From IDS-8 sp040902105 (GTDB lineage Bacteria; Pseudomonadota; Gammaproteobacteria; Steroidobacterales; Woeseiaceae), in contig JBBDXW010000007.1 of the NCBI GenBank assembly GCA_040902105.1, positions 1 to 8,403 on the forward strand: a stretch of 8,403 nucleotides of DNA. The letters run 5' to 3'. Positions within the stretch are counted from its first letter, which is position 1; every line of letters begins with the position of its first letter. The notes beneath the pieces are model-generated. The model saw only the letters and a list, made by a program, of their open reading frames with translations. It had not been told where the DNA came from and made no database searches. This document shows, piece by piece, positions 1-6,429 of the stretch. The translations under genes and the position numbers were made by a program.

Positions 1-2
1 AC

Positions 3-704
3 ACGGTGGCCAACGTGCGCATGCACGAGGCAACCCACCAACGCCCGATCGATCGTTTTGAAGACGAACGCGCTCATCTGAGGCGGCTCAACCCCGCGGG
101 CTTTGACCTGGCGCGCGTGTGCACGGTGCGCGCCACCAATCGGTTTCGTGTCCCGCTCGATTCCAACCACTACTCGGTGCCTGCGCGCTACGCGGGTAGC
201 CGCCTGACGCTCAAGGCCTATGCCGATCGCGTGTGCATCTATGACGCCGACCAACTCATCGCGCGTCATCCGCGCAGCATGGATCGGCACCAGGACATCG
301 AAGACCCCGAGCATGCGCAGCAACTCCTGGTACAACGCAAAAGTGCACGTGAGCAACGCCTGTTGCTGCACTTCCTGGCGCTCTCGCCCCGTGCCCAGGC
401 CTACCGCGAAGGACTCGAGGCCAACCGTGTTAACGCCCGCGTGCACCTGCGCAAGATCCTCGCCCTGGCCGAACTGCACGGCAAAGAGGCCGTCGCCCGC
501 GCCCTCGACGATGGGTTGGAACTGCAGGCCTTCAGCGCCGAATACATCGCCAATATTCTGGCCGCGCGCCGGCGCATCGGCCCCGAACCGGCCGCTCTGC
601 AGCTTACGCGGCGTGCCGACCTGCTTGAGCTGGAATTGCCCGAACCCGATCTGTCCATCTACGACCATGACGAAGAAGGAAGCGATAATGAAAACACGCC
701 CTGA
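3..704 (+). CDS. istA: IS21-family transposase IstA, C-terminal part (5' end outside window)
   Basis: IstA is the DDE transposase of IS21-type elements and works with the ATPase IstB. The frame is open from the first bases of the window, so the gene starts upstream; the GTG at position 6 is internal and not a credible start. About 233 codons are visible, roughly the last half of a usual ~500-residue IstA. The DDE catalytic core is not in view. What is seen is the region after the core: a VANVR stretch right at the edge, typical where the core passes into the C-terminal beta-barrel domain, then a segment around NHYSVPARYAG like the Mu-type C-terminal domain, a helical tail and an acidic end. 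The stop overlaps the istB start by 17 nt, the usual istA-istB arrangement. The family call is confident. Whether the full gene is intact cannot be judged. Confidence 0.9.
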   Translation, partial: TVANVRMHEATHQRPIDRFEDERAHLRRLNPAGFDLARVCTVRATNRFRVPLDSNHYSVPARYAGSRLTLKAYADRVCIYDADQLIARHPRSMDRHQDIEDPEHAQQLLVQRKSAREQRLLLHFLALSPRAQAYREGLEANRVNARVHLRKILALAELHGKEAVARALDDGLELQAFSAEYIANILAARRRIGPEPAALQLTRRADLLELELPEPDLSIYDHDEEGSDNENTP

Positions 705-1455
705 CCAAGCCAATACTGATGCCGATGCGCTGCGCGCGCATCTCAGCGCGTTGCAACTGCCGTTCATGCTCGAGAACCATCAGGCATTGGCGCAGACCGC
801 TGCCGACAAACACTGGTCGCATCTGAACTACCTCTCAGAGATGCTTGGCGGCGAGTTCGCCGCGCGCGAAGATCGTCGCGTAAAGCGGTGCATCAAGCTG
901 GCTCGCTTCCCCGTGCTCAAGACGCTTGATCAGTTCGACTGGAACTGGCCCACCAAGATCAACCGGCTACTCATCCAGAACCTGTTTCACCTGGACTTCG
1001 TCAAACAGCGCGCCAACGTCGTGTTCATCTCCGGCACCGGGCTGGGAAAGAGCCATCTCATGACCGCGCTGGGTCATGCCGTGTGCTTGCGTGGCCAGTC
1101 TGTGCTGTTTACCGGCGCCATCGAAATCATCAATACATTGAGCGTCGCACACGCCAGCGGCAGCATCAAACGCGCCTTACACCAATACATCAAACCTGCG
1201 GTCCTCTGCATCGACGAACTGGGCTACCTGCCCATCGACAAGTTCGGCGCCGACTGCTTGTTCCAGATCATCAGCCACCGCTACGAGCGCGGTGCCACGG
1301 TGATCACTACCAATCGCGTATACAAGCAGTGGGCCAGCATCTTCAACAACGACGCCGTCCTCACCTCGGCCTTGCTGGACCGACTGCTGCACCACGCAGA
1401 GACCGTGCGCATCGAGGGCAAAAGCTATCGATCGAAGGATCAGATCGAGATCTGA
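688..1455 (+). CDS. istB: IS21-family transposition helper ATPase IstB
   Basis: IstB is the AAA+ ATPase that assembles on target DNA and stimulates IstA. The 255-residue length is usual. The start is the ATG at 688, preceded by GAAGGA at 675-680 and overlapping the end of istA; the frame stays open far upstream, but that stretch lies inside istA. Visible motifs: P-loop at residues 115-122 (SGTGLGKS, then HLMTALGH), Walker B LCIDELGYLP around 173-182 with D176 and E177, sensor-like TTNR at 207-210, and the conserved C-terminal block LTSALLDRLLHHAET at about 225-239. One oddity: the first P-loop position, normally Gly in GxxxxGK(S/T), is Ser here (S115). That could weaken nucleotide binding or be tolerated. 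The rest of the protein looks complete and unfrayed. Confidence 0.95.
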   Translation: MKTRPDQANTDADALRAHLSALQLPFMLENHQALAQTAADKHWSHLNYLSEMLGGEFAAREDRRVKRCIKLARFPVLKTLDQFDWNWPTKINRLLIQNLFHLDFVKQRANVVFISGTGLGKSHLMTALGHAVCLRGQSVLFTGAIEIINTLSVAHASGSIKRALHQYIKPAVLCIDELGYLPIDKFGADCLFQIISHRYERGATVITTNRVYKQWASIFNNDAVLTSALLDRLLHHAETVRIEGKSYRSKDQIEI

Positions 1456-1637
1456 AGCACCGCTCAGTTCACCGGCCCACTGTCTGCGCGAACCATGCGC
1501 CCGTCAAAATCCCTCAGCAATTCCAAACCGGCTAAGTTCCGGCATCTTCGCACCGGCGGCCGCAGAATTCGCAGTATGACGGAATCCGCCTATGCCGTGC
1601 AGTCTTGTACGCCATGGCGGTCGTGGTATCGTTCGCC
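1456..1637. other. Spacer between istB and the next IS remnant; should contain the IS21 right end
   Basis: No gene is recognisable here. The right terminal inverted repeat of the IS21-type element is expected in this stretch, but its left end lies outside the window, so the exact terminus cannot be found by matching. The stretch ends where a repeat of the next IS begins (TGTTCTCCGCAAA at 1638). Confidence 0.5.
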
Positions 1638-1650
1638 TGTTCTCCGCAAA
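1638..1650. repeat. Terminal repeat of IS copy A' (transposase 3' side)
   Basis: TGTTCTCCGCAAA is identical to the first 13 bases of the left terminal repeat of complete IS A (2143-2155). It lies 42 bp past the restored stop codon of the A' transposase; the equivalent gap in IS A is 34 bp. The match ends at AAA: here AACT follows, whereas IS A has TATTC. Confidence 0.7.
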
Positions 1651-1692
1651 AACTAACGTTCCGCAGCATTCGGCGAATTTTCCGTCAAACCG

Positions 1693-2141
1693 TTAGGCGC
1701 ACGCCGGCGTGACTGCGAGCAAATACTCGTGATGCAAGCCTCCCAGCACCGATTTGGCAAGCACGAGCACACCCGCCGCCAATCGATGTCGGGATTCGAA
1801 TCTTGAGGGCATCGCCGATCCCTTCGGTGGATCCGGTACGCCCGGACGCAGGCGCTATGAGGACGCCCTTTGTTGTAATGAGTCGTCCATTCTTTCAGAA
1901 TCGAACGAAGATGCGCCTCGGATAAGGGGATCATCCAATCCAGGCACCCCCGCCGGATCGTACCGATCACCCGTTCGCACATCGCATTTGCCTTCGGGCT
2001 CGCCACCGGTGATCGCTGTGCCTCGACGCCCAGTGCCCTGATTGAATCGTCCAGGTTCCTGGAGAAGATCCGGTCCCGATCATGGATCAGGTACCTGTGA
2101 CGATCGCCGTCTCCGACAACGTTTCTCAGTTGCTGTAGCCT
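1693..2141 (-). pseudogene. Truncated, frameshifted DDE transposase (IS copy A')
   Basis: Read on minus from 2141, the protein starts at LQQLR and continues through RYLIHDRDRIF (second catalytic Asp) and ANAMCERVIGTIRRG (catalytic Glu) to HYNKGRPHSA. This matches residues from about 218 onward of the complete transposase at 2195-3286. After HSA the frame changes near 1849-1853: one missing base is enough to restore LRPGVPDPP in the neighbouring frame. That frame then runs through KSVLGGLHHEYLLA to a TAA at 1693-1695. The N-terminal half, including the first catalytic Asp, is gone. The copy is therefore dead by both truncation and frameshift. It differs from the complete copy at many residues, so it is a related IS and not a recent duplicate. 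Confidence 0.9.
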
Positions 2142-2142
2142 C

Positions 2143-2160
2143 TGTTCTCCGCAAATATTC
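2143..2160 (+). repeat. Left terminal inverted repeat of IS A
   Basis: TGTTCTCCGCAAATATTC. It pairs with the complement of 3336-3353 with three mismatches (T/A at position 4, AA/TT at positions 12-13). The homology of the A' transposase fragment ends within about 4 bp of this repeat, which supports this being the true element edge. Confidence 0.8.
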
Positions 2161-2194
2161 ATGTCGTATCGATTTCGAGTGATGTCACTTGCAA

Positions 2195-3286
2195 TCAGGC
2201 GCCACTCGGCGCCAATAAGTACTCATGATGCAGTCCACCCAGCACCGCTTTCGAGAGCACGGTAACGCCCTCCCCCAGCCGATGGCGGGCTTCCGGTTTT
2301 CGGAGCGTGACCAGCAGATCCGGCGGATCTGGAACACCCGGGCCGAGGCTGCTGTGCGGTCGGCCGCGGTTGTAATGTTCTACCCAGGATTTCAGAATTG
2401 AGCGCAGATGCGCCTCAGATATCGGAATCACCCAGTCGAGGCATTCTCTCCGAATAGTCCCGATCACGCGCTCGCAGATCGCGTTTGCCCTCGGCGAACG
2501 CGCTGGCGATTTCAGCACCGCCAGGCCCAGTGCCCTGATCGAATCATCCAGATGCCTCGCGAAGATGCTGTCCCGGTCGTGAATCAGGTAACGGTGCGAG
2601 TGGTCGAACCCAATGACTTCGCGTAGTTGCTGCAAGGTCCACTCCGCACTCGGGTGCGCTGTTACGGCGACGCGCGCAAGCCGGCGGCTACCGTGCTCAA
2701 TGACCACGAAAACATAGAGCAGTCGGAAAGTCGCCGTGATCGCGACGAAGAAGTCGCACGCCACGATCGCTTTCGCATGATTCTTCAGGAACGTTGACCA
2801 CCGCTGGTCGCCCCGCTGCTGGCCCACCGGCGGTTTCGGCATGTACTTCCGGACCGTTCGGGGCGACACTCTGATGCCCAGTTTCACCAACAATTCGCTG
2901 GCGATTCTCTCCTCACCCCAGAGCGGATTGTCGCGCGCCATGCTGCGGATCAACATCCGCAGCTCGATGGGAATCCGCGGGCGGCCGGGTCGACACTTCC
3001 ATTGCCAGAACAGGCGCCACCCGGCACGTTGCCAACGAATCAGTGTCTTCGGCTGGACTACAAGCAGTGCATCCCGCCAATCGAACAGTGTCGCCAGCAA
3101 GGCCAAGCTGATTCGGGTTGCCGCGTCAGGCCGGCAGGGTTGAGCGCCGCGCTCCTTGAATAGCCCCAGCTGTCGCCGAAGGAATAGATTCTCTGCCTGG
3201 ACCGACGTGGTCGACCTGCATAGGAGAATCGCGAACGCAGCAACGTCGGCGAGGAGTTGGACAGCAATCTTGACGAGCCCGACCAT
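2195..3286 (-). CDS. DDE (integrase-core) transposase of IS A
   Basis: This is a 363-residue transposase that cuts and joins DNA at the IS ends. The N-terminal third has a hydrophobic start (residues 5-22), an AENLFLRRQL helix and helix-turn-helix-like segments (TLIRWQRAGW at 81-90, then basic CRPGRPRIP). The rve catalytic core follows, with D178 (VACDFF), D237 (IHDRDSIF) and E272 (AICERVIGTIRRE), leaving 34 residues between the last two. Downstream are GRPHSSLGPGVPDPP and the C-terminal block KAVLGGLHHEYLLAPSG. All three acidic residues are present and there is no internal stop, so the gene could be active. The start is the ATG at 3284-3286; no strong Shine-Dalgarno precedes it. The fold resembles IS3/IS481-type enzymes, but I cannot place it in a named IS group. 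Confidence 0.9.
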   Translation of the reverse strand: MVGLVKIAVQLLADVAAFAILLCRSTTSVQAENLFLRRQLGLFKERGAQPCRPDAATRISLALLATLFDWRDALLVVQPKTLIRWQRAGWRLFWQWKCRPGRPRIPIELRMLIRSMARDNPLWGEERIASELLVKLGIRVSPRTVRKYMPKPPVGQQRGDQRWSTFLKNHAKAIVACDFFVAITATFRLLYVFVVIEHGSRRLARVAVTAHPSAEWTLQQLREVIGFDHSHRYLIHDRDSIFARHLDDSIRALGLAVLKSPARSPRANAICERVIGTIRRECLDWVIPISEAHLRSILKSWVEHYNRGRPHSSLGPGVPDPPDLLVTLRKPEARHRLGEGVTVLSKAVLGGLHHEYLLAPSGA

Positions 3287-3335
3287 GCACCAATCATGCC
3301 GTGAACCACGATCTGACGTTTATTGCCTCGGAATC

Positions 3336-3353
3336 GAATAAATGCGGAGTACA
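3336..3353 (-). repeat. Right terminal inverted repeat of IS A
   Basis: On minus it reads TGTACTCCGCATTTATTC from 3353 down to 3336 and matches the left repeat at 15 of 18 positions. The reading frame of the disrupted IS B transposase stops resembling its family exactly where this repeat begins. Confidence 0.8.
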
Positions 3354-3978
3354 GCACCATCCGGTCGGCCAGGCCGATCACAAACAGGACATAGTGCGTT
3401 ACCAGCCCTCTCGGCGTCCACACTTCCACGCTGAAAAAGTCACTGGCAGCAAAAACCTTCCAGTGCGCCTTCAGAAACGTCGACCACCGGGTGCGCCTTC
3501 CGCGCTCTGGCGACGGCTCAATGCCATTGCGGTTGAGCACGTTGGCGACCGTCCCGCGGCCCACCTTGTGGCTCAAATTCGCCAGTGCCCCTTGAATTCG
3601 GGTGTAACCCCAGCTCGGATTGTCCAGCGCCATGCGCACGATCAAATCCGAGATCTCGCGCATGATTCCCGGGCGACCTGGCCCGCGGCGTTTGCTGTAG
3701 TCCCATTTCTGCGCCACCAGCCGCCGGTGCCAGCGCATCAGAGTATCAGGAGTTACGATGGTTTCCAGCTTCAACAGGACCTTACGCCCTACCGCCTTGG
3801 CCTTGCGGGCAAGGAGCGCCCGTTCGGCATCACTGAATCGAATGCGCTTGCCGCGCAGGCGTTCCTTCAGCAACCGATTCTCGGCCTGCAGGTATTCGAT
3901 GACGATCAGCTGCTGCCGATGGACCCAGCCGGACACGACCATCAACAGAAATGTGAGCAGCGGCGGCACGGAACCCAT
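3354..3978 (-). pseudogene. N-terminal half of a second DDE transposase (IS B), truncated by IS A
   Basis: From the ATG at 3976-3978, about 208 native codons remain. They include a hydrophobic start (residues 7-16), a coiled-coil-like stretch VIEYLQAENRLLKERLRGK (26-44), a helix-turn-helix region with TPDTLMRWHRRLVAQ (76-90), GRPG, DNPSWGYTRIQGAL (119-132) and the start of the rve core with the first catalytic Asp, D180 (AASDFF). The family likeness ends at GLADRMV, exactly at the terminal repeat of IS A. The frame then stays open by chance to 3058, but those extra residues are IS A sequence in a wrong frame. The second Asp and the Glu are lost, so no activity is expected. It belongs to a different subgroup from the IS A transposase (EVWTPRGLVTHYVLFVI here against ATFRLLYVFVVIEHGS there). 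Confidence 0.88.
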
Positions 3979-4018
3979 GCCGAAAGTCTACCGCACTTGT
4001 CGGCCGAGTAATTGGACA
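3354..4018 (-). mobile_element. 5' remnant of IS B, cut by IS A
   Basis: This 665-bp piece contains the transposase start and about 40 bp upstream of it. The outer end is placed at 4018 because on minus the sequence begins TGTCCAATTACTCGGCCGAC there, opening with TGT like the ends of IS A. Across this point the neighbouring IS91-like reading frame stops being recognisable. The opposite terminus and the 3' half of the element are absent from the window. The outer-end position is an inference because no partner repeat remains to match it against. Confidence 0.65.
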
Positions 4019-4331
4019 GCACGGGCACGACTCGCCCAGCTACGCCCGGCGCCGACTGAAGATCAGCCGCAGCAGTTTCGGCAGCGTGAAGACGTACTGG
4101 CGATGCGCTACGGCTGCGAGTACGTCGTGCTCGACCCGCTCACTGTAGAGCAGCACGCGCTTTTGGTGGCGGCCCGGGCAAAAATATCGGGTCTTGCACG
4201 AGAAGGCGAGCAGGTACTCGTGCCAGCAGGCATCGCAGTAAATTCACGCGAAGCCCTCGCGCGGGTCGCCACAGGCGACGAAGTGCTCGATGAAAATGAA
4301 ACTGAAATACAGCGACAAACATGGGCGCATC
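4019..4331 (-). pseudogene. IS91-family transposase relic (N-terminal zinc-binding domain)
   Basis: No long open frame exists here, but minus-strand translation in one frame gives a clear IS91-type signature. It reads VACGDPREGFA, a TGA stop (4244-4246), IYCDAC, HEYLLAFSCKTRYFCP, then HQKRV, RQYVFTLPKLLR and FSRRRA, followed by a TAG (4040-4042) where the family usually has Trp, and LGES. These are the cysteine-rich zinc-binding region and the start of the Y2 replicative transposase domain. The usual CPSCH cysteine pair is degraded to CPGRH. The relic is cut at 4018/4019 by the outer end of IS B, so the catalytic tyrosines are lost. Its upstream edge near 4331 is vague. The 126 nt between it and the hydrolase stop hold nothing I recognise. 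The assignment rests on recognised motifs, not on an alignment. Confidence 0.78.
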
Positions 4332-4457
4332 AAGGAACGACTGCGCGGGCCGAATTATTGATAGGGACAAACAGGTTCCATGTCCGAAGCCTATCGTTGC
4401 CACTTAAACGTGGTTCGTTGGCATGACAATAACCCCCCCGCGGCATTGCTTACTTTG

Positions 4458-5222
4458 CTAGGGCCGGTCGCTATTCTCGATCAGGAAGTCAATAAGCACC
4501 TTGTTGAAGAGATTGGGTTTCTCTGCGTGAACGCCATGCGCGCAGTTCGGCAGTATGCAAAACTGAGAATTAGGGATGCCTTCCCAGAGCACAATGGAAT
4601 CGGACGGCTTCGTCGAGCGGTCCTTGTCGCCGACGACGATAAGCGTCGGCCGGTTGATCTCGCCCAGCCGGTCCATCGAACTCCAAACCTGCATCGCCTT
4701 CATGACGGTAATGCAGGATTCTTTGTTGGCGCCCCGGCCGGCATCCCGACACATGGGGAAGTGCGGATGGGATGGTCCCTCCACAAACCACGTCGTGCAT
4801 GTCTTTTCGTTTGTTCCCTCGACGCCTTCGCGTTCGATGCGGTCGATGGCAGCTTGCCACGGCTCGAATCGGTGCGGCAGGTCGCCGATCGCGGAAGAGC
4901 CGTACAAGATGAGGCTGCGGACCCGTTCGGGAGAATCGAGCACCAGTTGCTGGGCGATCATGCCGCCCATGGAAAAACCCAGGACATGCGCCTTTTCGAC
5001 GCCGAGCTGATCCATCAGCTCGACCACGGACGCCGCGTATCCCGAAATGGTATCCGGCGCCGGAACGTCGGCGCTGCCTGCAAAGCCGGGTAAGTCGACG
5101 GCGATGATGTCAAAGCCGTGCTTAAGGCCCATGACCAACGGAAGCCAATAGCCAATCCCGCCGGCATAGCCGTGCAGCAACACTAATGGTTCGCCTTTGC
5201 CGTATCGCTTGTAATGTAACAT
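4458..5222 (-). CDS. Alpha/beta-fold hydrolase
   Basis: This is a 254-residue soluble hydrolase of the alpha/beta superfamily; no signal peptide is seen, so it is probably cytoplasmic. Visible elements: oxyanion-hole strand LVLLHGYAGG (residues 13-22), VDLPGFAGS (42-50), nucleophile elbow LGFSMGG with S84 as the catalytic Ser, acid D201 in VVGDKDRST (or D199), and H229 in NCAHGVHAEKP. A cap domain occupies roughly 115-185. The full triad is present, so it should be active. The GFSMGGMIAQ elbow recalls enol-lactonases and C-C or ester hydrolases of aromatic breakdown, but this does not fix the substrate. The start is the ATG at 5220-5222, with a weak GAGG 12 nt upstream. It lies 121 nt downstream of the binding-protein gene on the same strand, so it may be cotranscribed. 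No convincing terminator follows the stop. Confidence 0.88.
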   Translation of the reverse strand: MLHYKRYGKGEPLVLLHGYAGGIGYWLPLVMGLKHGFDIIAVDLPGFAGSADVPAPDTISGYAASVVELMDQLGVEKAHVLGFSMGGMIAQQLVLDSPERVRSLILYGSSAIGDLPHRFEPWQAAIDRIEREGVEGTNEKTCTTWFVEGPSHPHFPMCRDAGRGANKESCITVMKAMQVWSSMDRLGEINRPTLIVVGDKDRSTKPSDSIVLWEGIPNSQFCILPNCAHGVHAEKPNLFNKVLIDFLIENSDRP

Positions 5223-5238
5223 GCTGGAACCACACCTC

Positions 5239-5256
5239 TTATCTTGTTATCTTGTT
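5239..5256. repeat. Short tandem repeat upstream of the hydrolase gene
   Basis: Two perfect copies of TTATCTTG followed by TT lie 17-34 nt upstream of the hydrolase ATG, in the 121-nt gap after the binding-protein gene. On the sense strand this is an A-rich purine stretch just ahead of the weak ribosome binding site. It could be a translation enhancer, a site of slippage, or chance. Confidence 0.4.
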
Positions 5257-5343
5257 GTGCGCGGAGCGACACGCCCGGCATTAGGTCACCGAGCGGTCCT
5301 CCGTCGCCTTTTGGACTATCACCGAATAAGAACGAAACGGCAG

Positions 5344-6393
5344 CTAGCCCCCCATGACTTTCTTCAAAAGGTCTTGGCGCAAGATCTTGCTTGGATCCGG
5401 AACCGTATCCAGACGCCCGGCCTTGACCAGAGCCTTCGCCTGCTTGACGATATATTCCGGCAACTCGGGGATAAATTTCGGATTGACAATCAGACGCGAC
5501 AAAGCGTTCCGGATAATTTTTTCGTCGATCCCGTAATTCCTTCCGGAATACACGGCGAGCATAATATCAGCCGCCGCTTTCGGATCGTCCTGGAAAACCT
5601 TAGCCGCCTGGAGCCATCCTCTGAGGAACGCCTCGCAGGTCTCCGGATGGTTGTCGAGGAACTTCTGATCGACCGTCAGCATGTTCGGAATCAAGTCGTA
5701 TTTGTAGTAGTCCGTTAGCGGTGTGGCGATCCCTTGCGCTTCGGAAATAGAGCAAAACGGCTCCAGGCCGAGGAACGCGTCGACGGAACCAGATGCCAAC
5801 GCCTGCACATGGTCCGCGAAACGGGCGTTGAGTATCTCGTAATCGCCTTTTTTGAGACCCGCCTTCGGTGCGATGCTCGTCTTGAAGACGCTGTCGAGGG
5901 TGGAGCCCACTTGCGAGGCGATCCGTTTGCCTTTCAGATCGGCGACGGTCTTGATGCCCGCGTTCGCCTTGGCCATCACGAGTCCTGTCTTTCCGGCGTA
6001 GCAGACGACCGCGATTGCCGCCATGGAACCGCGCGAGGCGCCCACAATAAATGGCGTGATGCCGACGGTGCCGATATCGACCGACCCGGCGACGATCGCG
6101 TCACGTGTATCCTTTCCCGAGGAAAATTTTTTCCCCTCGATCGTCAGTCCTTGTTTTTTGAATGTGCCCAGTTCGATGCCAACCACTGCCGGCGCACCCC
6201 AAAGGTGGAACTGATAGCCCAAGCGGACCGGCACCAATGTGGCGGCCGCGCTTTTTCTGGCATAAATGGACGGTAGGCCGAATGCTGCCGCGGTCGCCAA
6301 CGCGCCAACGCCCTTCAGCGCCGTCCGCCGGCTAATCCCGCCCTGAACACCGTCGCCGATCAACGCTTTCTTAATCATTTTGTTCGTAGACAT
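5344..6393 (-). CDS. Periplasmic substrate-binding protein of ABC uptake system (NMT1/SsuA type, Tat signal)
   Basis: This 349-residue protein captures the solute in the periplasm and delivers it to the permease. A twin-arginine signal is clear: SRRTALKG at residues 21-28, then a hydrophobic stretch GVGALATAAAFGLPSIY (28-44) and a likely cleavage near AAA at 49-51. Export would therefore be of the folded protein. The mature part begins VPVRLGYQFHLWGAPAVVGIELGTFKKQGL, the usual opening of SsuA/TauA/NMT1-type proteins. Further family traits are SSGKDTRDAIVAGSVDIGTVG (about 90-110), the VADLKGKRIAS block (about 150-160) and ALASGSVDAFLGLEP (about 198-212). Family substrates include sulfonates, taurine, nitrate, pyrimidine precursors and aromatic acids, and the sequence does not say which. 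The start has a perfect AAGGAGGT at 6399-6406. It lies 36 nt after the permease stop. Confidence 0.9.
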   Translation of the reverse strand: MSTNKMIKKALIGDGVQGGISRRTALKGVGALATAAAFGLPSIYARKSAAATLVPVRLGYQFHLWGAPAVVGIELGTFKKQGLTIEGKKFSSGKDTRDAIVAGSVDIGTVGITPFIVGASRGSMAAIAVVCYAGKTGLVMAKANAGIKTVADLKGKRIASQVGSTLDSVFKTSIAPKAGLKKGDYEILNARFADHVQALASGSVDAFLGLEPFCSISEAQGIATPLTDYYKYDLIPNMLTVDQKFLDNHPETCEAFLRGWLQAAKVFQDDPKAAADIMLAVYSGRNYGIDEKIIRNALSRLIVNPKFIPELPEYIVKQAKALVKAGRLDTVPDPSKILRQDLLKKVMGG

Positions 6394-6398
6394 GTTAT

Positions 6399-6406
6399 AC
6401 CTCCTT
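6399..6406 (-). promoter_or_regulatory. Strong ribosome binding site of the binding-protein gene
   Basis: On minus this reads AAGGAGGT, 5 nt before the ATG. It is the only consensus-perfect Shine-Dalgarno in the cluster. It fits the need for more binding protein than membrane components from a shared transcript, and it fixes the start codon. Confidence 0.8.
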
Positions 6407-6429
6407 GGTTGTGGTATCCGTTTTGCCTA

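Larger units (their letters stand above)
1638..2142 (-). mobile_element. 3' remnant of a DDE IS (copy A'), related to the complete IS beside it
   Basis: This 505-bp piece runs from a terminal repeat (TGTTCTCCGCAAA, 1638-1650) through the C-terminal half of a transposase to 2142. There it is cut off flush against the terminal repeat of complete IS A. The same 14 bases (CTGTTCTCCGCAAA) occur at 1637-1650 and 2142-2155, in each case just past the 3' end of a related transposase gene. I therefore read them as the same IS terminus in two copies. The N-terminal half and the other terminus of A' are missing. Confidence 0.75.
2143..3353 (-). mobile_element. Complete IS element A (1211 bp), rve/DDE transposase type
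   Basis: The element is bounded by 18-bp imperfect inverted repeats: TGTTCTCCGCAAATATTC at 2143-2160 and, read on minus, TGTACTCCGCATTTATTC from 3353 to 3336 (15 of 18 bases match). It carries a single 363-codon transposase on minus that fills most of its length. Both flanks are other IS sequence: the A' remnant on the left and the IS B remnant on the right. The bases next to the two ends (CCTC on the left, GCAC on the right) do not match, so no target-site duplication is visible. That fits a deletion adjacent to one IS end after insertion. Confidence 0.8.

Noticed and set aside
220..687. The istB frame stays open from 220, suggesting a 411-aa protein.
   Set aside because: This stretch lies inside istA, has no IstB likeness, and the ATG at 688 has its own ribosome binding site and gives the usual IstB length.
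1637..2155. The 14-bp direct repeat at 1637-1650 and 2142-2155 as a target-site duplication.
   Set aside because: The same sequence occurs inverted at 3336-3353 and sits at the same place relative to related transposase genes, so it is an IS terminus.
1693..3978. The A' and B fragments as two halves of one transposase split by IS A.
   Set aside because: They belong to different subgroups: the C-terminal piece matches the IS A transposase, the N-terminal piece does not, and the residues expected at the joint are missing.
3058..3978. A 306-aa protein on minus as an intact gene.
   Set aside because: Only the first ~208 residues are transposase; the rest is IS A sequence read in a wrong frame.
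4411..4424. CCACTTAAACGTGG as a terminator hairpin after the hydrolase.
   Set aside because: The stem is only 4 bp with a large loop and no T-run follows.
4380..5093. A 237-aa plus-strand frame.
   Set aside because: It is antisense to the hydrolase gene, which has a complete catalytic triad on the other strand.
5734..6276. Long plus-strand frame opposite the binding protein.
   Set aside because: It is a shadow of the minus-strand gene, with no family likeness.
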